DNA from: an uncultured Catenibacterium sp.
GTDB lineage: Bacteria; Bacillota_I; Bacilli_A; Erysipelotrichales; Coprobacillaceae
Reading direction: 5' to 3'
Length of the DNA: 10,130 bases
Assembly: GCA_900764725.1 (NCBI GenBank)
Contig: CAAFPB010000418.1
Coordinates: 1-10,130, forward strand
Below, in pieces: positions 1 to 6,646 of this stretch (the stretch's first letter is position 1; each line of letters opens with the position of its first letter). The notes beneath the pieces were generated by a model. That model saw only the letters and a program-made list of their open reading frames with translations. It was not told the DNA's origin and did no database searches. The translations under genes and the position numbers were made by a program.

Positions 1-88
1 AAAAAAAACAATTTAAAAAGAAAGCGAAAATGAAAATCAAAGAAAATGTCCCAAAGAAATGTGTTATTTCCACTTGACAATCGTCATT

Positions 89-463
89 TCATAACAGTTT
101 TATCTGATCTTTATATGTCTTATTATTCTCTTCACTCTTTACTGGAATAGAATATCTCTGTATATATTCTATCACTTTCTTTTGTTCCTCTAATACTCTT
201 ATCGTATTATTGATTTTAATTACTTTTTCTTCTATTACAGTATCCTTTTCTACTCCTTCTAAAATCAGTTTGATTTCCTTTAAATCAAACCCCATTTCCT
301 TATACCATAAGATTTCCCATAGTCTTTCCATTGTCTCATCATCATAGAGTCTATAATTATTCTTAGAACGTTTAACAGATAATATACCTTCATCATCATA
401 ATATTGTAATGTACGCTTACTGACTCCGGATAACTTACTAACTTCCTCAATCTTCTTCCACAC
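89..463 (-). CDS. MerR-family transcriptional regulator
   Basis: This is a small DNA-binding regulator of about 124 residues. The N-terminal winged helix-turn-helix (residues 5-45) has the family hallmarks: an IEEVSKLSGVSKRTLQYYD helix-turn-helix and an NNYRLYDDE wing. A charged, probably coiled-coil dimerisation helix follows (about 73-105), then a short polar tail. There is no cysteine cluster for metal sensing and no large effector domain, so the inducer is unknown. I place the start at an internal GTG (463). It gives the usual MerR N-terminus, has a GAGG 11 bases upstream, and lies just downstream of a MerR-type promoter. The frame stays open to an ATG at 544, and a GTG at 526 has a better AAAGGAG site, but both would put the operator inside the gene. 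It is separated from the upstream operon by a terminator. Its targets are probably itself and perhaps genes to the left. Confidence 0.85.
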   Translation of the reverse strand: MWKKIEEVSKLSGVSKRTLQYYDDEGILSVKRSKNNYRLYDDETMERLWEILWYKEMGFDLKEIKLILEGVEKDTVIEEKVIKINNTIRVLEEQKKVIEYIQRYSIPVKSEENNKTYKDQIKLL

Positions 464-473
464 GTTATTTACA

Positions 474-517
474 TCCTCATAGTTTGAGGATACGCTATCA
501 CGTAAACGTGATAGCAA
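474..517 (-). promoter_or_regulatory. MerR-type promoter with palindromic operator
   Basis: Read on the minus strand, a -35-like TTGCTA (517-512) and a -10-like TATCCT (492-487) are separated by 19 bp. A perfect inverted repeat, GCTATCACGT-TT-ACGTGATAGC (515-494), overlaps the end of the -35 and fills most of the spacer. MerR-family activators are known to act at promoters with over-long 19-20 bp spacers containing a dyad, by untwisting the DNA. A second dyad, TCCTCA-N5-TGAGGA (490-474), overlaps the -10 and the ribosome binding site. Transcription would begin near 480, leaving a leader of about 17 bases. Autoregulation by the adjacent MerR protein is inferred. Confidence 0.65.
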
Positions 518-567
518 TACCCACACTACGAATCTCCTTTCCATTAGAGAAGATGTAAATTTCGCGT

Positions 568-599
568 AAAAAAAAGATGGGCAAAAATACCCATCTTAA
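568..599 (-). terminator. Rho-independent terminator of the PTS/peptidase operon
   Basis: On the minus strand, an 8-bp perfect stem (AAGATGGG at 597-590 pairing with CCCATCTT at 581-574) encloses an 8-base loop. It is followed at once by an unbroken run of U residues (573-568). It begins a few bases after the stop codon of the RDD gene, so it closes the long operon and isolates the MerR gene. Confidence 0.9.
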
Positions 600-602
600 G
601 TC

Positions 603-1259
603 TTATGCGTGTTTATTTCTTTTTTTACGTCTTTCTTTTCTATTCTTAGGTACAGGTGCTTCTTCCTCTATACCTACTACTGTTGTTTTTGCAATATAGT
701 CATGAATAGCTCTTCTAGAACCTGTATTATAAACCATTACACCTGAGATAATAGTTAATACTGCACCTATGGCACTTAAGTAATATTCAAAATAGATTCC
801 TGTCGCAAGAGTCAACATCTGTCTTAAGTAACGACTCATAATCATAGATACACTTTCAATAAGTAATAAGCCAACAATATTTCTTAATACAAGTGTTTTG
901 ACATCTAATGTCTTCCAGTCTAGTCTGACAATCTTAAGCTTCATGATCTTCTTACCAAGTGTCTGACCAGGATACACCTTATATGGGATATATACAAAAT
1001 AGATTATAGCCACTACTAAGCATAATAATCCTGCAACATAACCCCACCATTTAGGAAATCCTAAAGCGGCAAATACATATAAATCACTAAACATATCATC
1101 ACGTTTAGTTACCATGCTGTAGATTGCGACTGCTGGCAATCCACAGAGGATACCTCCAATCACCCAGTCTAAAACATAGGCAAATACTCTAGAGGCAAAA
1201 GGGACTTTAGATGGCTTTCTATCTAACCAGAATGTTATTTTTTTCCATAAAATACGCAT
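603..1259 (-). CDS. RDD-family integral membrane protein
   Basis: This 218-residue protein has the RDD layout. There is an Arg and Asp in the first membrane helix (R24 and D31, in FASRVFAYVLDW), a cytoplasmic PGQTLGKKIMKLKIV segment (97-111) typical of the family, and the late Asp in RRAIHDYIAKT (D187). Four hydrophobic segments lie near 27-50, 72-93, 122-140 and 155-178. The C-terminus is very basic (KNRKERRKKRNKHA) and probably cytoplasmic. The biochemical role of RDD proteins is mostly unknown; some have been linked to ion or solute transport. The start ATG has an AAGGAG site 8 bases upstream. It is the last gene of the operon, 14 bases after the C-S lyase gene and just before the terminator. 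A link to the PTS or the peptidases rests only on co-transcription. Confidence 0.88.
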   Translation of the reverse strand: MRILWKKITFWLDRKPSKVPFASRVFAYVLDWVIGGILCGLPAVAIYSMVTKRDDMFSDLYVFAALGFPKWWGYVAGLLCLVVAIIYFVYIPYKVYPGQTLGKKIMKLKIVRLDWKTLDVKTLVLRNIVGLLLIESVSMIMSRYLRQMLTLATGIYFEYYLSAIGAVLTIISGVMVYNTGSRRAIHDYIAKTTVVGIEEEAPVPKNRKERRKKRNKHA

Positions 1260-1273
1260 AAGACAATCTCCTT

Positions 1274-2455
1274 CTATTTATTATATAAGTAATCCATCGC
1301 TTTCTTGAATCGTTTTAATCCTTCTTCAATCTTAGAGCGAGGACAACCTAAGTTCATTCTTAAATACTTTGCACCATTTTCACCATAGATTTCACCCTTC
1401 ATAATGGCGACTCCTCCCACATTCACAAGTGCATCCTGAATCTCATCAGAAGTGAATGGGACATATCTTGCATCAATCCAGGCAAGATATGTAGCTTCTG
1501 GTCTTTGGAACTTGAAGTCTTTTAATTCATCTCTTATAAAGTTTTCTACCAGTTCCATATTTCCACGAATATATTCATTTAACTGATCAATATAATCATC
1601 ACATTGAGTATAACCAATCATAGTGGCATACATACCAAGTATACTTGCTGAATTAAGAAAATCTCTTCTTCTTGTCACACCTAAGAATTCATCTCTGATC
1701 TTTTCATCAGGGATAATGACATAAGAACCTATCAAACCTGGTGTATTTAATGTTTTACTTGAAGAACTTGCTGTAAAGATATCTTTGTATTCACCATAGT
1801 ATTTCATTAACGGATGATGTTTCGCATCTTTGATTCTAATATCCATATGAATTTCATCTGAAATAATCTTTACTTGATATTTCTTACAGATTTCAATCAT
1901 ACGATGCATTTCCTCATCACTCCATATTCTACCTGTTGGATTATGAGGTGCACAAAGAAGTAATAAAGTACTTTCCTGAGCCTGCTTTTCAAAGACATCA
2001 AAATCAATCTTGAATGTACCTTCTTCTTTAATCAAATGATGAGAAAGAAGTTCTCTATCATTTTCTTTAATCACATTTATAAAGGCATCATACATAGGGT
2101 TCATAGTCAATACCTTATCATGTGGCTGACTTAATAAACGAATGAGTAAAGACACAGAATACATCACAGATGGACTATAAAGAATCCAGTCTTCTTCCAT
2201 ATCTGTATTAAATCTTCTTTTGAAATAAGTAGTAATAGAAGATTTGAAATCATGATGGTTCCATCTTGTATAACCATAAATCTGATGATCAGCCACTTCA
2301 TGAATCTTATTTGTAATTGGTTTAGGAATAATAAAGTCTGTATCAGAAATAGAGAATGGTATTAAATCTTTCTTATTAAAACGGTCTTCAATATAATCCC
2401 ATTGTGTACAATAAGTACCTAAACGATTATGTACTTCATCAAAATCATAATGCAT
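1274..2455 (-). CDS. PatB/MalY-type PLP-dependent cysteine C-S lyase
   Basis: This 393-residue fold-type I PLP enzyme belongs to the MalY/PatB branch of the aminotransferase superfamily, which cleaves carbon-sulfur bonds of cystathionine and other cysteine conjugates to pyruvate, ammonia and a thiol. Visible signatures are the N-terminal FDEVHNRLGTYCTQWD, the IYGYT motif (59-63), CAPHNPTGRIW with PLP-binding N172, SDEIHMDI with D200, the SSSKTLNTPG motif with Schiff-base K234, and R366 in YLRMNLG, which should hold the substrate carboxylate. Length is normal for the family. The start ATG is one base after the stop of the M24 peptidase gene, with a GGAGG site inside that gene's end, so the two are translationally coupled. 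E. coli MalY is also encoded beside a PTS permease (malXY). Whether this one makes homocysteine, degrades cysteine or splits an imported S-conjugate cannot be told from sequence. Confidence 0.9.
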   Translation of the reverse strand: MHYDFDEVHNRLGTYCTQWDYIEDRFNKKDLIPFSISDTDFIIPKPITNKIHEVADHQIYGYTRWNHHDFKSSITTYFKRRFNTDMEEDWILYSPSVMYSVSLLIRLLSQPHDKVLTMNPMYDAFINVIKENDRELLSHHLIKEEGTFKIDFDVFEKQAQESTLLLLCAPHNPTGRIWSDEEMHRMIEICKKYQVKIISDEIHMDIRIKDAKHHPLMKYYGEYKDIFTASSSSKTLNTPGLIGSYVIIPDEKIRDEFLGVTRRRDFLNSASILGMYATMIGYTQCDDYIDQLNEYIRGNMELVENFIRDELKDFKFQRPEATYLAWIDARYVPFTSDEIQDALVNVGGVAIMKGEIYGENGAKYLRMNLGCPRSKIEEGLKRFKKAMDYLYNK

Positions 2456-2456
2456 A

Positions 2457-3545
2457 CTATTTTTCCTCCAGTATTATATAGTCCTTAGTTGTTTTATTCA
2501 GTGGAACACCTACACCATTTTCAATAAGGACATCATCTTCTATTCTGATGCCACCTACTCCAGGTATATAAATACCAGGTTCACATGACATCATCATACC
2601 TTCTTTTAAGATTGTCTGACTCTTACTATTTAAAATAGGTCCTTCATTACTATCAGTCACACCTATTCCATGTCCAAGTCCATGATCAAAATACTCACCA
2701 TAACCTGCATCAATAATCACTTGTCTAGCAACCTGATCACATTCACTTGCAAGAGCGCCTTCTTTAATAGCCTTTAAACCTGCAAGCTGTGCTTTTAATA
2801 CAACATCATAGATTTTCTTATAACGTTCTTCTGGTTCACCAATAAAGCATACACGTGTCATATCTGATTGATAATTATTATATTGGATTCCAAAATCAAT
2901 CATAATAGGTTCATGTGCCTTCACTCTTCTACTCGTTGGTCTACCATGAGGTAAAGCTGTTCTTTCACCACTTGATACAATTGTATCAAATGACATCTGT
3001 TGTGCACCGGATGCGATAGAATAATATTGAACCAAAGCACTGATTTCATATTCAGTCATACCAACTTTAATATGTTGAATCACCTTGGAATAGATATCAT
3101 CTGTAATCGCAATTGTTTTTCTCATTGCAGCTATTTCTTCAGAATCTTTCACAATTCTTAAATTCATAATATCTTCATCTAATAAACAAATATCAACACC
3201 CAATTGCTTCATTTGTTCATATTCATTAACTAGAACCTCATCCGCTTCTACACCTAGATTCTTACAGTTCTCTTCTTTAAGAAGTCTTTCTACTGCAGCT
3301 AAATAGTTACGGCCTGTTATATGAGGATTATGAAGAACGATTTCTAAGTCAAATTCTGTTTCTTTTGCTTCTGTTAGATATCTACCATCTAGAATTAAAT
3401 AACCCTTAGATTGTGTAATTAAAATCTTACATCCACTCCCTGTCATTGTAGACATCCACTTCTTCATAGTTTTGCTTGTGAGTAATAAAGCATCCATGTT
3501 CTTCTCTTTTAAATAGTTCTGAACTATATCTATTCTTTTAGCCAT
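2457..3545 (-). CDS. M24-family Xaa-Pro aminopeptidase (aminopeptidase P-like)
   Basis: This cytoplasmic dinuclear-metal aminopeptidase of 362 residues should remove N-terminal residues, typically those before proline. Its N-terminal creatinase-like domain covers about residues 1-130, and the pita-bread catalytic domain covers the rest. All five metal ligands of the M24 family are visible: D217 (MIDFG), D228 (QSDMTR), H292 (HGLGHGIG), E322 (CEPGIY) and E336 (IRIEDD). The active-site histidines H200 (PHGRPT) and H288 are also present. I chose the second ATG (3545): it has GAGG 7 bases upstream, whereas the first ATG (3551) is only one base from that site. It follows the EIIC gene after a hairpin and overlaps nothing. 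E. coli ypdF, an M24 peptidase, is also encoded beside an M42 peptidase (ypdE) and PTS genes, a striking parallel to this operon. Confidence 0.92.
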   Translation of the reverse strand: MAKRIDIVQNYLKEKNMDALLLTSKTMKKWMSTMTGSGCKILITQSKGYLILDGRYLTEAKETEFDLEIVLHNPHITGRNYLAAVERLLKEENCKNLGVEADEVLVNEYEQMKQLGVDICLLDEDIMNLRIVKDSEEIAAMRKTIAITDDIYSKVIQHIKVGMTEYEISALVQYYSIASGAQQMSFDTIVSSGERTALPHGRPTSRRVKAHEPIMIDFGIQYNNYQSDMTRVCFIGEPEERYKKIYDVVLKAQLAGLKAIKEGALASECDQVARQVIIDAGYGEYFDHGLGHGIGVTDSNEGPILNSKSQTILKEGMMMSCEPGIYIPGVGGIRIEDDVLIENGVGVPLNKTTKDYIILEEK

Positions 3546-3567
3546 ATGCATACCTCTATATAAATAT

Positions 3568-3593
3568 AAGGGGCAAGCGAATGCCTGCCCCTT
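3568..3593 (-). terminator. Intergenic hairpin, probable partial terminator or mRNA processing/stability element
   Basis: On the minus strand an 11-bp stem with one G-U pair and a 4-base loop (arms 3593-3583 and 3578-3568; arm sequence AAGGGGCAGGC) begins about 5 bases after the EIIC stop codon. It is followed by ATATTTATAT rather than a clean U-run, so termination is likely incomplete. The hairpin would lower expression of the peptidase, lyase and RDD genes relative to the PTS, or protect the 3' end of the PTS message. Confidence 0.55.
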
Positions 3594-3598
3594 TGATA

Positions 3599-4921
3599 TT
3601 AAAAGTCTAAATCTAAATCGTCTAAGATTGCAGCATCTTCGTCTGAAATAACATTATTAGTTTCTGTCTTTTCAACATCCTGTCCATAACGTTTTTCATA
3701 GATCTTGAAGAATGGATACCAAACTACAATTGATGCAATCATCTGAGCCGCATTGACTACAATAGACATCACATCGAAGTTAGTTAAGTAACCTTCTAAG
3801 AATACACCAACGTATGGAGGTGTAAAGATAGATTTTTCCATAATTCCAAAGTACATAGCGAAACCACCAAAGCTTCCGATAATTCCACCAAAGATTACGT
3901 AAGGAATAAAGAATACAGGGTTTAATACGATTGGAGCACCAAATAAGATTGGTTCATTGATACCAAACAATGCTGGAATAAGAGCAACACGTCCTACCTG
4001 TTTTAAAGCCTTGTTCTTAGATAATAAGCACCAGAATACTAATCCGATTGTAACACCAGTACCAGTGAAGTTACCGAATGCTGATTCAGGACCTGGGCAG
4101 TAGAAATGAGGTAATGGCTGTTTAGCTAAGCTAGCAGCAATATTGTCAGCTAAGAACTGAGTTGAGATTGGGCTTGTAATAGGGCTTAATACTGATGGAT
4201 GAATACCAAAGAAGAATAATAAGCACTGAAGCATTCTTAAGAATAAATAGGCAATTGGGTTATCCATTGAACCTACTAAAGGTGCAAATAACTTAGTAAA
4301 AATTAAAGGTGGCATTGTATTGAATCCATTAATACATACAATACGTACGATTAAGAAGAAACCAATTACGATGACTGATAATGGAATCATTTCAAATGAT
4401 CTAGATACGAAATCAGGAACTGATTCTGGCATCTTGATAGTAAATTTCTTCTTTTTACACCAGCGGAATAATTCAACCGCAATGATAGATGCGAACATAG
4501 CCGCAAATAGACCCTTAGGGCCAAAGAAAGTAGTGTCTAATCCTCCACCTTCTTTTGTCTGGTAAGTCATGATAAAGAAAGAGATTAATGCCATGCTGAC
4601 AGCACCAGGAACATCCTGTTTATAGCTGTTAGCTAAGTGGTATGCAATGATAATTGAGACATATACTGACATTAATGCCATACCTACATTATAAGGAATG
4701 TAGATTAAATCAAGATTCTTTACAATCCAAACTGATACAGGATGTTTTGCACCGATCATGTTTGGGATAGCTTCTGGAATCAAACAGAAACTACCAATGA
4801 TTAGTAATGGTGTTAGGGCAACCATTGATTTTTTAATAGCACTTAAATGAACCTGTTTATCCATCTTATTTGCAAGTGGAGTAAGGTACTTGTTCATAAA
4901 GGCTTCGAACTTTTCAAACAT
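3599..4921 (-). CDS. PTS lactose/cellobiose-family EIIC permease
   Basis: This is the membrane-embedded sugar channel of a lactose/cellobiose (Lac-type) phosphotransferase system, 440 residues with about ten membrane segments. Family landmarks are an N-terminal amphipathic stretch (MFEKFEAFMNKYLTPLANKM), FFFGIHP with conserved H241, NFTGTGVTIG (284-293) and ALFGINEPILFGAP with conserved E323. A histidine and a glutamate in these motifs contact substrate in the structurally known diacetylchitobiose EIIC, and both are kept here. The C-terminal tail is acidic (DEDAAILDDLDLDF). A GGAGGG site precedes the start. It is encoded directly after EIIB and EIIA, giving a complete split permease. The substrate is unknown: Lac-family EIICs carry beta-glucosides, chitobiose, lactose and others, and no neighbouring phospho-glycosidase gives a clue. 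Confidence 0.95.
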   Translation of the reverse strand: MFEKFEAFMNKYLTPLANKMDKQVHLSAIKKSMVALTPLLIIGSFCLIPEAIPNMIGAKHPVSVWIVKNLDLIYIPYNVGMALMSVYVSIIIAYHLANSYKQDVPGAVSMALISFFIMTYQTKEGGGLDTTFFGPKGLFAAMFASIIAVELFRWCKKKKFTIKMPESVPDFVSRSFEMIPLSVIVIGFFLIVRIVCINGFNTMPPLIFTKLFAPLVGSMDNPIAYLFLRMLQCLLFFFGIHPSVLSPITSPISTQFLADNIAASLAKQPLPHFYCPGPESAFGNFTGTGVTIGLVFWCLLSKNKALKQVGRVALIPALFGINEPILFGAPIVLNPVFFIPYVIFGGIIGSFGGFAMYFGIMEKSIFTPPYVGVFLEGYLTNFDVMSIVVNAAQMIASIVVWYPFFKIYEKRYGQDVEKTETNNVISDEDAAILDDLDLDF

Positions 4922-4943
4922 TTTAGTCCCTCCAAATTATTTT

Positions 4944-5276
4944 TTATTTTGCCATGTCTGCTTTTCTACGTGCGATTAATACCTGTTTCATAACAGTTGC
5001 ACCATCCATTTTTCCATATACTTCCTGATCAACAATAACGTATGGAATATGGTGTGGTTCAATAATTGGCTTGATGTAGTCCAATTTATGCGCAATCTGT
5101 GGTCCGATAACTAATACATCGCAATCTTCTACTTCACTCTGTAAGATATCTACTGGAATCGCAATAAAGCTGAAGTCATCTTCATTTAACTTTGTACTCT
5201 TTTTAACAACAGCTTTCATGCTATCCATCAACATAGTTGTTGAGAAACCACCTGCACAACATAAAACGATTTTCAT
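4944..5276 (-). CDS. PTS lactose/cellobiose-family EIIB
   Basis: This 110-residue cytoplasmic phosphocarrier takes phosphate from EIIA and gives it to the sugar during transport. The N-terminal loop MKIVLCCAGGFSTTML is the EIIB signature. By alignment with CSAGMST-type loops of cellobiose EIIBs, the phosphorylated residue should be the second cysteine, C7. The frame is open upstream to 5300, but the start at 5276 is much better: AAAGGAGGG lies about 8 bases before it and the protein then begins right at the first beta strand. The start follows the EIIA stop codon by one base, so translation is coupled. Confidence 0.94.
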   Translation of the reverse strand: MKIVLCCAGGFSTTMLMDSMKAVVKKSTKLNEDDFSFIAIPVDILQSEVEDCDVLVIGPQIAHKLDYIKPIIEPHHIPYVIVDQEVYGKMDGATVMKQVLIARRKADMAK

Positions 5277-5277
5277 T

Positions 5278-5598
5278 TTACTTTCCCTCCTTTGCTTCAA
5301 AAATTGATATTAACTCCTCAACTAGATCCCTTGCTAATTGAGATGTCATATAATGGTCCTGGGCATGAACCATTAATAACCCAATTACTGGCTTTTCTTC
5401 AGTGTCTGACATTTCAGCCTGAATAAGCTTAGTCTGAATAGAATGTGCTTCGATGTCTATTTTTCTAGACTCATCTAATAATCTTCTTGCTTCATCATAT
5501 TCTCCTGTTTTTACTTTCTTCAATGCTTCAAAAGCCATAGATTTGCTTTGTCCAGCTGAAGAAATGATTCCGATAATCTGTCTTTCCATTTCAGTCAT
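5278..5598 (-). CDS. PTS lactose/cellobiose-family EIIA
   Basis: This 106-residue all-helical phosphocarrier accepts phosphate from HPr and passes it to EIIB; the family forms trimers. The hallmark MVHAQDHYMTS is present. H78 is the expected phosphorylated histidine (same number as in lactococcal LacF) and D81 is the conserved metal-binding aspartate. Length is normal. A GGAGGG site lies about 8 bases before the ATG, which begins 4 bases after the M42 peptidase stop codon. The gene order EIIA-EIIB-EIIC gives one of each subunit. Confidence 0.95.
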   Translation of the reverse strand: MTEMERQIIGIISSAGQSKSMAFEALKKVKTGEYDEARRLLDESRKIDIEAHSIQTKLIQAEMSDTEEKPVIGLLMVHAQDHYMTSQLARDLVEELISIFEAKEGK

Positions 5599-5602
5599 GT
5601 TC

Positions 5603-6646
5603 TTAACCCTCCGTAATAAATGTTGTCATTGCCTGATACTGTGAATTATCTATTTGTATTAATTTACAAATCAATTGAATCAAATGCTGTAAGTCATTGC
5701 TATGAACCATTGAATAAGATCCATGACAATAACGTAGTGGAATACCTAATACAAGTGCTAAGCGTCCTCCTGCTTCTAAATGGGCATTACCTGCATCTGT
5801 TCCTCCACCCTTCAACATATCGCACTGATAAGGAATGTTATTCTTATCAGCTACTTCTTTAACATAGCTCAATAGTTTTCTATTAGGAGCCATTGTTTTA
5901 TCATAATGTACAATCATTGGACCATGTCCAATTAATCGGGTATTTGTATAGTTCCTTACAAGTTCTGGATTATTTGCGACATCAATCGCAAATACGATAT
6001 CTGGATTAATGAGATGTGTGGCTGTTTTTGCACCACGCATACCGACTTCTTCACTACTTGTTGCAACGAAATATAAGTCATGTTCATTGAACTTTACCTG
6101 TTTTAATGCTTCTGCAAGTACATAACATCCTGAACGGTCATCCATTGCTTTACCCATATAAACATGTGGCTGAATTTTACGCGTACTTGATGCAAAACAG
6201 ACCATATCACCAATAGAAATACCAAGGTCTTTCACTTCCTGGGCTGTTTCACAGCCAATATCCACGTACATATCTTTAACCTGGCCATTACTATCCTTAG
6301 TTACATTGAGTAAACCTTCATACTTACGTCCATCAGATGTTGTTACACGCACAATCTGCATTTCTTTACTCTTATCTAACACGCCACCTAATGGCATTAA
6401 ATAGAGGAAACCAATATCTGAGATATATCTCACTTCAAATCCGACTTCATCCATATGTGCACAAAACATAATCTTTAAAGGATTCAAACTGCATCCTTTC
6501 TTATGAAAGATCACACTTCCTAAAGAGTCACAATAGACTTCATCACAATAATCTTTTAATTCCTGATAGAGAATATTTCTTACTTCATCTTCACATGATG
6601 CAATACTATCTGCATCACTGAGTCTTTTAAGTAATTCATCATTCAT
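5603..6646 (-). CDS. M42-family metallo-aminopeptidase
   Basis: This 347-residue dinuclear-metal aminopeptidase belongs to the M42 (glutamyl aminopeptidase/TET) family, which usually forms large dodecameric shells and trims short peptides in the cytoplasm. Expected metal ligands and catalytic residues are visible: H64 (AHMDEVG), D169 (MDDRSG), E199 and E200 (TSSEEVGMRGA), D222 (AIDVANN) and H315 (MVHSND). GGGTDAGN (about 280-287) is also typical. I start it at the ATG at 6646, 8 bases after AGGAGG; a GTG at 6655 touches that site. The start overlaps the end of the regulator gene by 8 bases, so the two are coupled. M42 genes sit beside PTS genes in several E. coli operons (frvX, sgcX, ypdE). 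Many are annotated as endoglucanase or cellulase M in error; this one is a peptidase. Confidence 0.92.
   Translation of the reverse strand: MNDELLKRLSDADSIASCEDEVRNILYQELKDYCDEVYCDSLGSVIFHKKGCSLNPLKIMFCAHMDEVGFEVRYISDIGFLYLMPLGGVLDKSKEMQIVRVTTSDGRKYEGLLNVTKDSNGQVKDMYVDIGCETAQEVKDLGISIGDMVCFASSTRKIQPHVYMGKAMDDRSGCYVLAEALKQVKFNEHDLYFVATSSEEVGMRGAKTATHLINPDIVFAIDVANNPELVRNYTNTRLIGHGPMIVHYDKTMAPNRKLLSYVKEVADKNNIPYQCDMLKGGGTDAGNAHLEAGGRLALVLGIPLRYCHGSYSMVHSNDLQHLIQLICKLIQIDNSQYQAMTTFITEG

Noticed and set aside
62..96. Nested inverted repeats (TGTTAT/ATAACA around TGAC/GTCA) at the end of the MerR gene, and a TTGACA at 74-79
   Set aside because: The arms are short and AT-rich with no U-run, and the TTGACA has no good -10 at proper spacing on the plus strand. 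I cannot support a terminator or promoter here.
494..515. The 22-base palindrome read as an intrinsic terminator
   Set aside because: No U-tract follows on either strand, the loop would be only two bases, and its placement within a 19-bp promoter spacer suits an operator much better.
4320..4565. Plus-strand open frame of 81 codons inside the EIIC gene
   Set aside because: It is antisense to a clear, full-length permease gene, has no ribosome binding site of note and encodes no recognisable protein.
5453..5862. Two plus-strand open frames opposite the EIIA and M42 genes
   Set aside because: Both are antisense shadows of well-supported genes and their products show no domain or plausible start context.
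5603..6646. Cellulase M / endoglucanase annotation for the M42 protein
   Set aside because: The metal ligands and catalytic glutamates are those of M42 aminopeptidases; the cellulase name is a historical misannotation of this family.
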